A stretch of DNA of 64,000 bases from Sphingomonas desiccabilis (GTDB lineage Bacteria > Pseudomonadota > Alphaproteobacteria > Sphingomonadales > Sphingomonadaceae). This document shows, one piece after another, positions 43,957 to 53,743 of the stretch. Position 1 is the stretch's first letter; each line of letters starts with the position of its first letter. Under the pieces are notes generated by a model. The model saw nothing but the letters and a program-made list of their open reading frames with translations, had not been told where the DNA came from and ran no database searches. The DNA lies in NCBI RefSeq assembly GCF_004135605.1, contig NZ_SDPT01000001.1, forward strand, positions 682,001 to 746,000, given 5' to 3'. The position numbers and the translations under genes are program-made.

Positions 43957-45018
43957 ATGACGAAGACGGGATTGGTGGTGGGCGCGAGCGGGATCGTGGG
44001 CAGCGCGACGACCGAGCTGCTGCTGGCGGAGGGCTGGCGCGTGCTCGGCCTCGCGCGGCGGCCGCAGGCGCAGTCCGGCGTGACGGCCATCGCCGCCGAC
44101 CTGACCGACCGGGACGCGACCGCGGCGGCGCTCGCAGGCGTGCAGCCGGATGCGGTGTTCATCACCACCTGGGCGCGCCAGGAAAGCGAGGCGGAGAACA
44201 TCCGCGTGAACGGTGCCATGGTCCGCAACCTGCTGGACGCCCTGCCGCCGACGCACGGGCCGCGCCACGTCGCGCTCGTCACCGGGCTGAAGCACTATCT
44301 CGGGCCGTTCGAGGCCTATGGGAAGGGCGCTCTCCCGCAAACGCCGTTCCGGGAAGAGCAGGGGCGGCTCGACGTGCCCAACTTCTATTATGCGCAGGAG
44401 GACGCCGTGTTCGCAGCCGCCGAGCGCGATGGCTTCTCCTGGAGCGTCCACCGCCCCCACACGGTGATCGGCAAGGCGGTGGGCAACGCCATGAACATGG
44501 GAACGACGCTGGCGGTTTATGCGACACTCTGCCGCGAAACCGGCCGGCCGTTCCGCTTCCCCGGATCGGCGGCGCAGTGGGAGGGGCTCACCGACATGAC
44601 CGACGCCCGACTGCTCGCCAGCCATCTGCTCTGGGCAGCGACGACGCCTGCGGCGCGCAACGAGGCGTTCAACGTCGTCAACGGCGACGTCTTCCGGTGG
44701 CAGTGGATGTGGGGGCGTATCGCGCAGTGGTTCGGGATCGAGCCCGCGCCGTTCGACGGCACGGTGCAGCGACTGGAAGCGCAGATGGCCGGTGATGCCG
44801 AACTCTGGCGCACCATCGCAGCGCGCGAACAGCTTGCGGAGCCGGACCTCGCCCGACTCGCGTCTCCCTGGCACACGGATGCGGATCTCGGCCGCCCGAT
44901 CGAAGTGGTGACCGACATGGGCAAGAGCCGCAGGCTCGGCTTCACCGGCTACCAGCCGAGCGACGATGCCTTCTTCGCTCTGTTCGAGCGGCTGCGCGCC
45001 GACCGGCTGATCCCCTGA
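43957..45018 (+). CDS. NAD(P)-dependent SDR of the PRISE/progesterone 5-beta-reductase-like type
   Basis: A 353-residue protein from the ATG at 43957 (AAGGAAGCAGG upstream). The N-terminal nucleotide motif is GLVVGASGIVGSATTELLL; the family-specific NFYYAQEDAVF replaces the usual YxxxK, as in progesterone 5-beta-reductase and iridoid-synthase-like (PRISE) enzymes that reduce enone groups. VHRPHTVIG and FRWQWMWGRIA are further matches. The substrate is unknown. It is divergent from the HxlR gene, which probably regulates it. Confidence 0.86.
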   Translation: MTKTGLVVGASGIVGSATTELLLAEGWRVLGLARRPQAQSGVTAIAADLTDRDATAAALAGVQPDAVFITTWARQESEAENIRVNGAMVRNLLDALPPTHGPRHVALVTGLKHYLGPFEAYGKGALPQTPFREEQGRLDVPNFYYAQEDAVFAAAERDGFSWSVHRPHTVIGKAVGNAMNMGTTLAVYATLCRETGRPFRFPGSAAQWEGLTDMTDARLLASHLLWAATTPAARNEAFNVVNGDVFRWQWMWGRIAQWFGIEPAPFDGTVQRLEAQMAGDAELWRTIAAREQLAEPDLARLASPWHTDADLGRPIEVVTDMGKSRRLGFTGYQPSDDAFFALFERLRADRLIP

Positions 45019-45049
45019 GGGACGCCGGCCGGCGCGCGGCAGGATCGGC

Positions 45050-46054
45050 TCAGACCTGCAGGCCCAGAGCCTCCTGAGCCGAACGCAGCGTCGGGGCGGC
45101 AAGCGCGGTCGCCCGGCCGGCACCCTTGGCCAGGGCCGCCGACACCGAGTCGCGATCGTCGAGCAGCCGGGTCAGCCGATCGCGGATCGGGCCGAGCACG
45201 GTGACGGCCAGGTCCGCGAGCGCGGGCTTGAATGTCCCGAAGCCTTGGCCGGCGTATTGCTCCACCACCGACTGCGGCGTCGCGTCGGCGAGTGCCGCAT
45301 AGATGGTGACGAGGTTCTTCGCCTCTGCCCGGCCTTCCAGCGCGTCGAAGCTGTCGGGCAGGGGATCCGGATCGGTGCGCGCCTTGCGGAACTTGGCGGC
45401 GATGGTGTCGTCGTCGTCGATCAGGTTGATGCGGCTCATGTCCGAGGGGTCGGACTTGGACATCTTGGCCGTGCCGTCGCGCAAGCTCATGATGCGCGGG
45501 GCGGCTGCGGAGATCAGCGGATCGGGCAGGGGAAAGAGCTCGACGCCGGTGTCGGTGTTGAACTTGGTCGCGATGTCGCGCGCCAGCTCCAGATGCTGCT
45601 TCTGGTCCTCGCCCACGGGCACGTGCGTCGCCTTGTAGGCGAGGATGTCGGCGGCCTGGAGCACCGGGTAGGTGAAGAGACCGGCGCTGGCACCCTCGCG
45701 GTTCTTGCCGGCCTTGTCCTTCCACTGGGTCATGCGGTTGAGCCAGCCCATGCGGGCGGTGCCCATCAGCAGCCAGCACAGCTCGCTATGCGCAGGCACG
45801 CGCGCCTGGTTGAACAGGATCGAGCGGTCGGGATCGATGCCGGCCGCCAGCAGCGTGGCCGCCATGCCGATGGTGTTGTCGGCGAGTTCCTTGGGATCCT
45901 GCGCGACGGTCAGCGCATGGAGATCGGCCAGGAAGAACAGGCAGTCGTCTCCCGGCTGCATCGCATCCTGCATCGCCACCCACTGCTTGATGGCGCCCAG
46001 ATAGTTGCCGAGGTGCAGATTGCCGGTGGTCTGGATGCCGGAGACGACACGCAT
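45050..46054 (-). CDS. trpS: Tryptophan-tRNA ligase
   Basis: A 334-residue class I aminoacyl-tRNA synthetase: the HIGH-type motif in TTGNLHLGNYLG, the substrate region FFLADLHALTV, and KMSKS in TAKMSKSDPSD. It charges tRNA-Trp. It is 39 bp downstream of murJ on the same strand and so may be cotranscribed with it. Confidence 0.97.
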   Translation of the reverse strand: MRVVSGIQTTGNLHLGNYLGAIKQWVAMQDAMQPGDDCLFFLADLHALTVAQDPKELADNTIGMAATLLAAGIDPDRSILFNQARVPAHSELCWLLMGTARMGWLNRMTQWKDKAGKNREGASAGLFTYPVLQAADILAYKATHVPVGEDQKQHLELARDIATKFNTDTGVELFPLPDPLISAAAPRIMSLRDGTAKMSKSDPSDMSRINLIDDDDTIAAKFRKARTDPDPLPDSFDALEGRAEAKNLVTIYAALADATPQSVVEQYAGQGFGTFKPALADLAVTVLGPIRDRLTRLLDDRDSVSAALAKGAGRATALAAPTLRSAQEALGLQV

Positions 46055-46093
46055 CTTGTGGTCCTTGCGCTTGGGCGGTGCAGCGGCCGCCGA

Positions 46094-47656
46094 TCAGTTG
46101 GTGCTGCGGCGCCGGATCAGCGCCTTCACGTCCGCCACCCGGAACGCGCCGGTGACGAAGCAGGCCAGTCCATAGATCGCGCAGCCGGTTCCGACCAGCA
46201 CCACCAGGGCTGCGTACCGCATGGCCATCGGGCCGACCAGATAAGGGTCCAGCAGGCTCTCCAGGCCGAACACGGCAGCTCCCATCAACAGCGCCGCGAG
46301 GGCGAGCCGGGGAAGCCGGCGGCGCAGTTGCGCGTCGACGGCGAAATGCCCGCGCTTGCGAAGCGTGCGATACAGCATCGCGACATTGACGGTGGAGGCG
46401 AGTGCGGTCGCGAGCGGCGGGCCGACATGGCCGAGCAGCGGGATCAGGACGATGTTGGCAGCGATGTTCACGCCCACCGACCACATCGCATAGCGCACCG
46501 GGGTGCGGGTGTCTTGGCGCGCGTAATAGCCGGGCGTCAGCACCTTCACGAGCACATAGGAGGGCAGGCCGACCGAAAAGCCGGCGAGCGCCCAGGCGCA
46601 GGCGCGCGTATCTGCCGCGTCGAACTCGCCATATTGGAACAGTCCGCGCACGATCGGCTCGGCCGCGACGATCAGCGCCACCATCGCGGGCAGCGTCAGG
46701 AATAGTGCGAGTTCCGTGCCGCGGTTCTGCGTCTCCATCGCCTCCACATCGCGCCCGGCGCCCAGCAGGCGCGAGATGGTGGGGAGGAGAATGGTGCCCA
46801 GCCCGATCCCGATCAGCCCAAGCGGCAACTGGTTCAGCCGGTCGGCATAGTAGATGTACGAGATCGAACCTGCCGCGAGCAGCCGGGCCGCAAGCGCGCT
46901 GGAGATCAGCAGGTTCACCTGCGACGCGCCTGCTCCCATCGCAGCCGGCAGGATGAGCTTCATCAGCCGCTTCACTTCGGGGTCGAGCCGGGGGAGGCGT
47001 GGGCGAAGCGAGACGCCCGACCGGCGGCATGCCAGCGCCAGCCAGCCGAGTTGCAGCAGCCCGCCGATCGGGATTGCCACCGCCTGCGCGCGCGCGGTTT
47101 CGTACGGATCGCCGTTGAAGAAGACGAGCGCGGTGACCATCGCGATGTTGAGCAGGATCGGCGCAGCGGCGTTCACCCAGAACTTGTCGAGCGAGTTGAG
47201 GATGCCGCCCAGGAGCGATGCCAGCGAGATCAGCATCAGATAGGGGATGGTGATCCGCGACAGCTGCACCGCAAAGGCGAACTGGTCGGGCGTGGCGTTG
47301 TTGAAGCCGAGCGACATCGCCCAGGTGATCGGCCAGGCCGCGATCAGCATGACCGCGGTGAAGCCCAGCAGCACCGCGAACAACATCGAAAGCGCGCGCT
47401 CTGCGAAGTCCAGGCCGGCCGAAAGCTCGCCGGTCTCGCCGACCTTGCGGTTGAACATGGGGATGAAGGCGGCGTTGAACGCGCCTTCCGCGAACAGCGC
47501 GCGGAACATGTTGGGCAGGCGGAACGCGATCGTGAAGGCGTCGGAGGCGAAGCTCGCCCCCACATAGCGCGCCTGCAGCGAATCGCGAACCAGAGCCAGG
47601 ACCCGGCTGGCGAGCGTAAGCCCTCCAACCGAGCCGAGAGTGCGAACGAGCTTCAT
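46094..47656 (-). CDS. murJ: Lipid II flippase
   Basis: A 520-residue MOP-superfamily protein with about 14 hydrophobic segments. The start KLVRTLGSVGGLTLASRVLA, then FRLPNMFRALFAEGAFNAAFIPMF split over residues 46-70, and YYARQDTRTPVRYAM are strong MurJ marks. It exports lipid II for peptidoglycan synthesis. It lies between secB and trpS. Confidence 0.97.
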   Translation of the reverse strand: MKLVRTLGSVGGLTLASRVLALVRDSLQARYVGASFASDAFTIAFRLPNMFRALFAEGAFNAAFIPMFNRKVGETGELSAGLDFAERALSMLFAVLLGFTAVMLIAAWPITWAMSLGFNNATPDQFAFAVQLSRITIPYLMLISLASLLGGILNSLDKFWVNAAAPILLNIAMVTALVFFNGDPYETARAQAVAIPIGGLLQLGWLALACRRSGVSLRPRLPRLDPEVKRLMKLILPAAMGAGASQVNLLISSALAARLLAAGSISYIYYADRLNQLPLGLIGIGLGTILLPTISRLLGAGRDVEAMETQNRGTELALFLTLPAMVALIVAAEPIVRGLFQYGEFDAADTRACAWALAGFSVGLPSYVLVKVLTPGYYARQDTRTPVRYAMWSVGVNIAANIVLIPLLGHVGPPLATALASTVNVAMLYRTLRKRGHFAVDAQLRRRLPRLALAALLMGAAVFGLESLLDPYLVGPMAMRYAALVVLVGTGCAIYGLACFVTGAFRVADVKALIRRRSTN

Positions 47657-47697
47657 TCCGGTCAGCCGCCTTGGTCAGCCCGTCCGCAGGTCAGGGG

Positions 47698-48213
47698 TCA
47701 GGCGTGGCCGATCGTGCCGGCTGCGTTGCCCGACAGTTCGCCTGCAGCCGCCGCCGCCTGCTGCATGTAGAGCGCGCCGAAGTCGATCGGCTCCAGCATC
47801 AGCGGCGGGAAGCCGCCGTCGCGGACCGCGTCGGCGAGCACGCGGCGCGCGAACGGGAAGATGATGCGCGGCGCTTCGGCGAGCAGGAACGGCTGGAGGT
47901 GCTCGTCCGGGATGTTGCGCAGGCCGAAGAGACCGGCGTAGCTCAGCTCGATGAGGTAGAGCGCCTGGCCCTCGACGTCCGCACGTGCCTCGATCTTGAG
48001 CACTACCTCGTGCACGCCCTCGCCGACGGTGGTCGCGCCGATGTTGAACTGGACGTCCAGCTTGGGCTGGCCCTGCACCTGGTAGATGCCCGGCGCATTC
48101 GGGTTCTCGAACGACAGATCCTTCACATATTGCGAGAGGACGCCGACCTGCGGCTGATTGTCGGCACCGTTGGCGAAGCTTTCGTCGAGGCCGGCGTCGT
48201 TCTGGTCGTCCAT
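47698..48213 (-). CDS. secB: Protein-export chaperone SecB
   Basis: A 171-residue protein with the SecB signature VLSQYVKDLSFENPNAP, FNIGATTVGEGVHEVVLKIEA and the ending PFARRVLADAVRDGGFPPL before an Ala-rich tail. It keeps preproteins unfolded and delivers them to SecA. AAGGAAA precedes the ATG. The gene faces away from the Tim44-domain gene, an arrangement usual in sphingomonads and other alphaproteobacteria. Confidence 0.97.
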   Translation of the reverse strand: MDDQNDAGLDESFANGADNQPQVGVLSQYVKDLSFENPNAPGIYQVQGQPKLDVQFNIGATTVGEGVHEVVLKIEARADVEGQALYLIELSYAGLFGLRNIPDEHLQPFLLAEAPRIIFPFARRVLADAVRDGGFPPLMLEPIDFGALYMQQAAAAAGELSGNAAGTIGHA

Positions 48214-48385
48214 GGGAATTTCCTTGCTGAAGGATAGCTTTGCGGCCTGCCGCGTTTTTCGGCTCGGCGCCTAGCAGGCGATCGGCGCCAGTTCAACGGC
48301 GGCGCCCGTGCGATGGGCCGCCCGCAGCCATTTGAAACTGGCCCTGCTTGCCCCTATGTTGGTCGCGTCAGATTTGGGAGGCGAA

Positions 48386-49030
48386 GTGCTGGTCGTTGTT
48401 CTTCTGGGAATGGTCGCGGGGTTCCTCGCACTGCGTCTCTACGCGGTGCTGGGCAAGCGCACCGGCCATGAACAGCCCCTTGCCCGCCCCGCCGAGGAGC
48501 GCGTCGGCGTGCCGCCGGTGCCCCGCACCATCGACGTGCAGCCGGAGCCGCGCGACGTCGCCCAGCGTCATGTCGAGCCCGCGGCCGAAAGCGGCCTGCG
48601 CGCGATCGTCGCGAGCGATCCGACGTTCGACGTCGCCGAGTTCCTGGAAGGCGCCAAGTCCGCCTACCGCATGATCCTGGAAGCTTTCTGGAAGGGCGAC
48701 CGCGACACCCTGGCCTGGCTGACCGAAGCCGAGGTGCAGACCGCGTTCGCCGCTGCGATCGACGCGCGCGAGGAAGCGGGCCACACGCTGGACAACCGGC
48801 TGGTGTCGATCGAGCGCGCGGTGATCAGCGACGCGAGCGTTGCCGGTGGGCTTGCTCGCGTCACGGTGCGCTTCGACGCCGACATCGCGGCCGTCACCCG
48901 CGATGCGGAGGGCCAGGTGGTCGCCGGCTCGCTGACCGACGCGGTCGAGACGCACGACGTCTGGACCTTCGCACGGATGCTCAAGAGCGGCGATCCGAAC
49001 TGGAAGCTTTCCGACACCGACGAGGCGTGA
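48386..49030 (+). CDS. Tim44-domain membrane protein
   Basis: About 214 residues. The GTG at 48386, with GGGAGG four bases before it, gives the conserved N-terminus VLVVVLLGMVAGFLALRLY; an ATG at 48356 is an alternative. One membrane helix is followed by a linker and a Tim44-like (NTF2-fold) domain from about residue 70 (DPTFDVAEFLEGAKSAYRMI). Related alphaproteobacterial proteins are membrane-associated and often sit next to secB and mltA. The exact role is not known. Confidence 0.9.
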   Translation: MLVVVLLGMVAGFLALRLYAVLGKRTGHEQPLARPAEERVGVPPVPRTIDVQPEPRDVAQRHVEPAAESGLRAIVASDPTFDVAEFLEGAKSAYRMILEAFWKGDRDTLAWLTEAEVQTAFAAAIDAREEAGHTLDNRLVSIERAVISDASVAGGLARVTVRFDADIAAVTRDAEGQVVAGSLTDAVETHDVWTFARMLKSGDPNWKLSDTDEA

Positions 49031-50307
49031 CCTCGATGCGGATGTGGGGGGCGGCGGCACTGGCGGTGCTGCTGGCGGGTTGTTCGAACACGATCGTGCC
49101 GCGTGGCATGGAGACGGCGCCGGCGCCGGCGCGTCCATCTACCACCCGGCCGCCGTCGACGGCGCTGCCGGTGCGGCAGCCGGTGGCGGCGACGCCGATG
49201 GCACCCGCTGCGGTCGCGCCGGTCGCGGGGGCGGTGACTGCGGCTGCGAGCGGCGTCCTCGCCGGACCGTCCAGCTTGCCGATCACGCCGGAAAGCGCGG
49301 CGCGGGCGCTGGCGGCCTTTCGTATCAGTTGTCCTTCGCTCGTCCGCCGCACCGATGCGAGCGGCCTCACGCAGCCTGGCGATTGGGTCGCTGCTTGCAA
49401 TGCCGCAGCGACGGTGCCGGCAGGCAACGCGATGCAGTTCTTCGCCACCCAGCTCGAGCCTGTTCAGGTGGGCGAGGGCCGCGCCTTCGCGACCGGCTAT
49501 TTCGAGCCCGAGATCGCGGGGTCCCGCCGGCGCGAGCGCGGCTATGACGTGCCCGTCTATGCAAAGCCCAGCGATCTGATCGAAGTCGACCTCGGTCTGT
49601 TCTCGGACGCGTACAAGGGCAAGCGGATCCGCGGCCGGGCCGAGGGCAGCAGCTTTGTTCCCTATTACGACCGCACCCAGATCGAGGAAGGCGCGCTGGA
49701 AGGCCGCGGCCTGGAGATCGGCTGGGCGGCGGACCCGATCGAGTTCTTCTTCCTTCAGGTCCAGGGTTCCGGTCGCCTGCGGCTGCCGGACGGGTCCGTC
49801 ATGCGGATCGGCTATGCCGGCCAGAACGGGCGCGACTATACCGGCATCGGCAAGCTGATGAAGGACCGCGGCCTACTCGGGCCCGGTCAATCCTCCATGC
49901 AGGGTATCGTCGCATGGCTGCGCGCGCACCCTGCGGAGGGGCGTGCGATCATGCGCGAGAACAAGAGCTTCGTGTTCTTCCGCGAGTTGACGGGGGCCGG
50001 GCCGCTCGGCGCTCTGGGCGTGCCGGTGACGGGCCAGGCGAGCGTTGCGGCGGATCCGAAGTTCGTGCCGCTGGGCGCGCCGGTGTTTCTGTCGATGGAT
50101 CGCACCGATGCGACGGGACTCTGGGTCGCGCAGGATACCGGCGGCGCGATCAAGGGCGCCAATCGCTTCGACACTTTCTGGGGCGCCGGGGACGAGGCGC
50201 GGGCGATCGCGGGCGGCATGTCCGCGCGTGGCACCGCATTCGTGCTTCTGCCCCGTGGCGCTCTGGCGCGGCTGAATGCAGGGCGCGGTGGTCGGCCGAC
50301 GCCTTAG
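49027..50307 (+). CDS. mltA: Membrane-bound lytic murein transglycosylase A
   Basis: A 426-residue lipoprotein. The GTG at 49027 overlaps the upstream stop by 4 bp (GTGA); an ATG at 49036 is equally possible. The lipobox is LLAGC. The MltA domain includes FATGYFEPEIAGS and FFLQVQGSGRLRLPDGS; the C-terminal 3D domain includes WVAQDTGGAIKGANRFDTFWG with the catalytic Asp region. It cleaves glycan strands to 1,6-anhydro products. Its 3' end overlaps the next gene by 32 bp. Confidence 0.95.
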   Translation: MTSMRMWGAAALAVLLAGCSNTIVPRGMETAPAPARPSTTRPPSTALPVRQPVAATPMAPAAVAPVAGAVTAAASGVLAGPSSLPITPESAARALAAFRISCPSLVRRTDASGLTQPGDWVAACNAAATVPAGNAMQFFATQLEPVQVGEGRAFATGYFEPEIAGSRRRERGYDVPVYAKPSDLIEVDLGLFSDAYKGKRIRGRAEGSSFVPYYDRTQIEEGALEGRGLEIGWAADPIEFFFLQVQGSGRLRLPDGSVMRIGYAGQNGRDYTGIGKLMKDRGLLGPGQSSMQGIVAWLRAHPAEGRAIMRENKSFVFFRELTGAGPLGALGVPVTGQASVAADPKFVPLGAPVFLSMDRTDATGLWVAQDTGGAIKGANRFDTFWGAGDEARAIAGGMSARGTAFVLLPRGALARLNAGRGGRPTP

Positions 50308-50857
50308 CGAGGGCGAAGCGGCGCTCTGGGCGCGCGTAACCGCGGGCCTGAGGCCGCTGCACGCTGCGCCGGCGAAGCCAAAGCCGCTTCCCCCGCCACC
50401 AGCACCACCGCCGCCCGAGCCCAAGCCTGGGAAGCCGCCCCGGGGCCGGATACCCCCGTTGCGCGCGGCAGTGCCGGCGCAAGCTCCCTCGCCGCAGGTC
50501 TCAAATCTTCTCGACGGCAGCTGGGACCGCCGCCTCTCGCGCGGGCTTGTTGCGCCCGACAGCAGCTTCGACTTGCATGGGCACAGCCTGGCCTCGGCCC
50601 ACGCGATGCTGGACCGCGCGCTGGAGCGGTCGATCGGGCGCGGCGACCGGGTCCTCCTGCTCGTGACGGGACGTGCACCCCGCCCGGACGCGGAGCGCCC
50701 CTTCGCGCGCGGGGCGATTCGCGCCGCCGTGCCGGACTGGCTTGCGGCGTCCCGCCACGCGGACCGGATCGCCGCGGTGCGCGGTGCCCACCCCCGGCAT
50801 GGAGGTGCGGGTGCCCTTTACGTCATTTTGCGGCGCCCGACGGTACGTGGGCGCTGA
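50276..50857 (+). CDS. Smr-domain protein
   Basis: A 193-residue protein overlapping mltA by 32 bp. After a Pro/Lys-rich N-terminal half comes a C-terminal Smr domain with LDRALERSI preceded by FDLHGHSLASAHAML, and the strand VLLLVTGRAP. The usual TGKGxxS motif is altered (TGRAPRPD). Smr domains are often nucleases or nucleic-acid-binding; standalone bacterial proteins of this kind are poorly understood. Conserved next to mltA in alphaproteobacteria. Confidence 0.88.
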   Translation: MQGAVVGRRLSEGEAALWARVTAGLRPLHAAPAKPKPLPPPPAPPPPEPKPGKPPRGRIPPLRAAVPAQAPSPQVSNLLDGSWDRRLSRGLVAPDSSFDLHGHSLASAHAMLDRALERSIGRGDRVLLLVTGRAPRPDAERPFARGAIRAAVPDWLAASRHADRIAAVRGAHPRHGGAGALYVILRRPTVRGR

Positions 50858-50918
50858 AAGTTAACTTTTTCGCCGCACGCTGCTGCCCGAACGGAAGCGC
50901 AGACGGGAGGCGTTCGGG

Positions 50919-52604
50919 TTGCCACACGCGAAGTCGCTCAAACGCCGCGCAATCGTGTTCGCCGCCTGCGCCGGCGCGGTCAGCTTCTTTCTCGCCCTTT
51001 TGGCGACCACCCATGGTCGGCTGGATGCGCTGACCGCGTCCAGCGCACTGATCCCGGCGGTGGTGTGCGCGACCATGTGCTGGGCCTCGGCCGAACGGCA
51101 CGTCTCCACCACCGCGGGTGCGGTGGACGAGGCCATCCTGAGGCTGAGCAAAGCGACGCGGGGCGATCTTCAGAGCCCGATCCCGCGGCCGGTGTGGAAC
51201 TTCGTGCCAAGTCTCGCCCGCGCCATGCAGGCATTGTTCGATCAGCTGCGCACGACGCTCGAGGCGGTGGAGCGCGCCGCGCAGATCGACACCGTGACCG
51301 AACTGCCCAACCGCTCCCATTTCCAGCGACTCGTCGAGGCGCGGCTGGAGCGGCTGGGGCGCATGCAGCCCAGCCCGCCAGCGGCGTTGCTGTTCCTGGA
51401 CCTGGACCGGTTCAAGGCGGTCAACGACACCTATGGCCACGCGACCGGCGACCTGCTGCTGGCGCAGGTGGGGGAACGGCTTCGTCAGGCAGCCGATCAC
51501 TTGTCCGGGGAACTGCCGGAGGACCAGCCCATCGTCGGGCGGTTGGGGGGCGACGAGTTCAACATCCTGCTCTGCGGCCAGGCGGCAAGGGACCCGAAGC
51601 GGGTCGCGCTGGGCATCCTGAACGTGCTGGATGCGCCGCATCGACTTCTCGATTGCGAGATCCAGGCCGGCGCTTCGATCGGGATCGCGCAGTGGCCGGC
51701 GCACGGTTGCGACTTCGTCGATCTTACCCGGGCCGCCGACACCGCGATGTATGCCGCAAAGGCGGGGGGGCGGGGGCGAGTCCACGCCTTCGATGCGCAG
51801 CTCGCCGCCGCGCTCGCCGCGCGCAAGACGCTGGAGCAGGAGCTGCGGCGTGGCATCGATCGTGGCGAGTTCGGGCTGGTGTTCCAGCCGCAGGTCCTTG
51901 CCGTGACGGGCTCTGCCTGCGGGGCCGAGGCGCTGGTGCGCTGGCATCATCCGGACGGCATGCGTTTGCCGGCAAGCTTCCTGCCCTGCGCGGAGGAGAC
52001 GGGGCTGATCATCGAACTGGGCGACCAGATCATCCAGGAGGTGGCGGCGACCATCGGGCGATGGCACGCGAAGGGAATCCGCCATCGACTGAGCGTCAAC
52101 ATCAGCGCGAGCGAGCTCGACCATGCGAGCTTCGTGCGCAAGCTGCGCAACGCGGTCGCAAGCGCCGGCGCGCCGGCGTCCATGCTCGAATTGGAACTCA
52201 AGGAGTCGCTGCTGATGCGATGCAGCGAGGACGCGCTGGACGCGGTGACGGTGCTGCGCGGAGACGGCGCCAGCGTGGCGCTCGACGATTTCGGCACCGG
52301 CTTTTCGAGCATCGCGCGCCTGCGCGAGCTTCCGATCGACCGCGTGAAGCTCGACCGGGCTCTCACCATCCATGTGGCCGAAAGCGATGAAGCGCGCGCG
52401 ATCGCGCAGGCCCTGGTGGGATTGGTCCACGGTCTCGGCTGCACGGCGGTTGCCGAAGGCATCGAGAGCGCGGAGCAGGCGAAGATGCTGCGTATGATCG
52501 GCTGCGACGTGCTGCAGGGCTATGCGATCGCCGCGCCCATGGAAGAGGAAGCATTCCTCGACTGGCTCGATTCGCCCGCGGCCGGGCGCCGCCTCGCCGG
52601 CTGA
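50919..52604 (+). CDS. GGDEF-EAL cyclic-di-GMP enzyme with membrane anchor
   Basis: A 561-residue protein. Two hydrophobic segments (about 11-30 and 37-53) form a membrane anchor with no recognised sensor domain. The GGDEF domain has GRLGGDEFNI intact and no RxxD inhibitory site five residues upstream. The EAL domain has GAEALVRWHHPDG, LSVNISAS, ELKES and LDDFGTGFSSI. Both catalytic motifs look functional, so it could make or break cyclic-di-GMP depending on conditions. Cyclic-di-GMP commonly controls exopolysaccharide and motility, but no direct link to the locus at 4-33 kb is visible. Confidence 0.93.
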   Translation: MPHAKSLKRRAIVFAACAGAVSFFLALLATTHGRLDALTASSALIPAVVCATMCWASAERHVSTTAGAVDEAILRLSKATRGDLQSPIPRPVWNFVPSLARAMQALFDQLRTTLEAVERAAQIDTVTELPNRSHFQRLVEARLERLGRMQPSPPAALLFLDLDRFKAVNDTYGHATGDLLLAQVGERLRQAADHLSGELPEDQPIVGRLGGDEFNILLCGQAARDPKRVALGILNVLDAPHRLLDCEIQAGASIGIAQWPAHGCDFVDLTRAADTAMYAAKAGGRGRVHAFDAQLAAALAARKTLEQELRRGIDRGEFGLVFQPQVLAVTGSACGAEALVRWHHPDGMRLPASFLPCAEETGLIIELGDQIIQEVAATIGRWHAKGIRHRLSVNISASELDHASFVRKLRNAVASAGAPASMLELELKESLLMRCSEDALDAVTVLRGDGASVALDDFGTGFSSIARLRELPIDRVKLDRALTIHVAESDEARAIAQALVGLVHGLGCTAVAEGIESAEQAKMLRMIGCDVLQGYAIAAPMEEEAFLDWLDSPAAGRRLAG

Positions 52605-52607
52605 AGC

Positions 52608-53729
52608 TCAGCCGAGTGCGCGGCGTATCAAGGTCGCGTAGATCGCCTGAAGGCTGCGAAGATCCTCTACTGCTACCGCCTCGTCCAGCTTGTGCATGGT
52701 GGCGTTCAGGAGCCCGAACTCCACGGTGGGGCAGAGCCGCGAGAGGAAGCGCGCGTCGGAGGTTCCGCCGGTGGTCGACAACTCCGGCGTGAGGCCGGTG
52801 TGTTCGCGGATGGCATCCGCGATCAGCGTCGAGAAGGTCCCCGGAGGCGTCAGAAACGCCTCGCCCGAAACCTTGCCGACGACATGGGCATCGGGCGTGT
52901 GCCGCTCCACGATCGCGCGGATGCGCTCCACCAGCGCTTCGCCGCGATGCAGGTCGTTGAAGCGGATCGACAGGCGGGCGGACGCCCGACCGGGGATGAC
53001 GTTGGTGGCGAGGTTGCCGACGCTCAGATCGGTCGCCTCCAGGTTCGACGACTGGAACCACTCGGTTCCTTCGTCGAGGATCAAGGCGTCGATCTCCGCG
53101 AGGGCCCTGACGAGACGGGGGACCGGATTGTCCGCGAGATGCGGGTACGCCACATGTCCTTGGCGGCCGTTCACGTCGATCCAGATGTTGACGGAGCCGC
53201 GCCGCCCGATCTTGATCATGTCGCCCAGCCGGCCGGTGGAGGTGGGCTCGCCCACCAGGCAGAGATCCGGTGCCAGGCCGCGCTCGGCCATCCGATCGAT
53301 GATCGCGCGCGTACCGAAGACGGCGGGGCCTTCCTCGTCGCCGGTGATCAGCAGCGACAGCGTGCCCGCATCGACCGGCACTTGCGCGCAGGCCGCGACG
53401 AACGCCGCGACGGCGCCCTTCATGTCGACGGCGCCGCGTCCGTAGATCAGCCCTGCGCGTTCCTCGCCCGAAAAAGGTCCTGCGGTCCAGCCGTCGCCCG
53501 CCGGAACCACGTCGACGTGGCCGGCGAACGCCAGGTGGCGGCCGCCGCTGCCGCGTACCGCGATCAGGTTTTCGACGGGGCCATCCGGAGCCTCGCCGCA
53601 GACGAAGCGATCGACGTCGAACCCCAACGGACGCAGCGCCGCTTCCAGCACGTCGAACACCGGCCCGCGGGCAGGGGTGACGCTTTCGGCTGCGATCAGT
53701 GCCTTGGTAAGTTCGACGACGTCTGCCAC
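52608..53729 (-). CDS. dapE: Succinyl-diaminopimelate desuccinylase
   Basis: A 373-residue M20 metallohydrolase from the GTG at 53729 (AAGGA five to seven bases before); longer frames are rejected and the length then equals the family norm. Zinc and catalytic motifs are HVDVVPAGDG, GRGAVDMKG and TGDEEGPA, with the C-terminal histidine in NATMHKLDE. It makes LL-diaminopimelate for lysine and peptidoglycan synthesis. Confidence 0.95.
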   Translation of the reverse strand: MADVVELTKALIAAESVTPARGPVFDVLEAALRPLGFDVDRFVCGEAPDGPVENLIAVRGSGGRHLAFAGHVDVVPAGDGWTAGPFSGEERAGLIYGRGAVDMKGAVAAFVAACAQVPVDAGTLSLLITGDEEGPAVFGTRAIIDRMAERGLAPDLCLVGEPTSTGRLGDMIKIGRRGSVNIWIDVNGRQGHVAYPHLADNPVPRLVRALAEIDALILDEGTEWFQSSNLEATDLSVGNLATNVIPGRASARLSIRFNDLHRGEALVERIRAIVERHTPDAHVVGKVSGEAFLTPPGTFSTLIADAIREHTGLTPELSTTGGTSDARFLSRLCPTVEFGLLNATMHKLDEAVAVEDLRSLQAIYATLIRRALG

Positions 53730-53743
53730 GCTGGTTCCTTCAG

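Noticed and set aside
50823..52430. A 535-codon minus-strand frame opposite the GGDEF-EAL gene
   Set aside because: Shadow of a gene with intact catalytic motifs; no recognisable domain or start signal.
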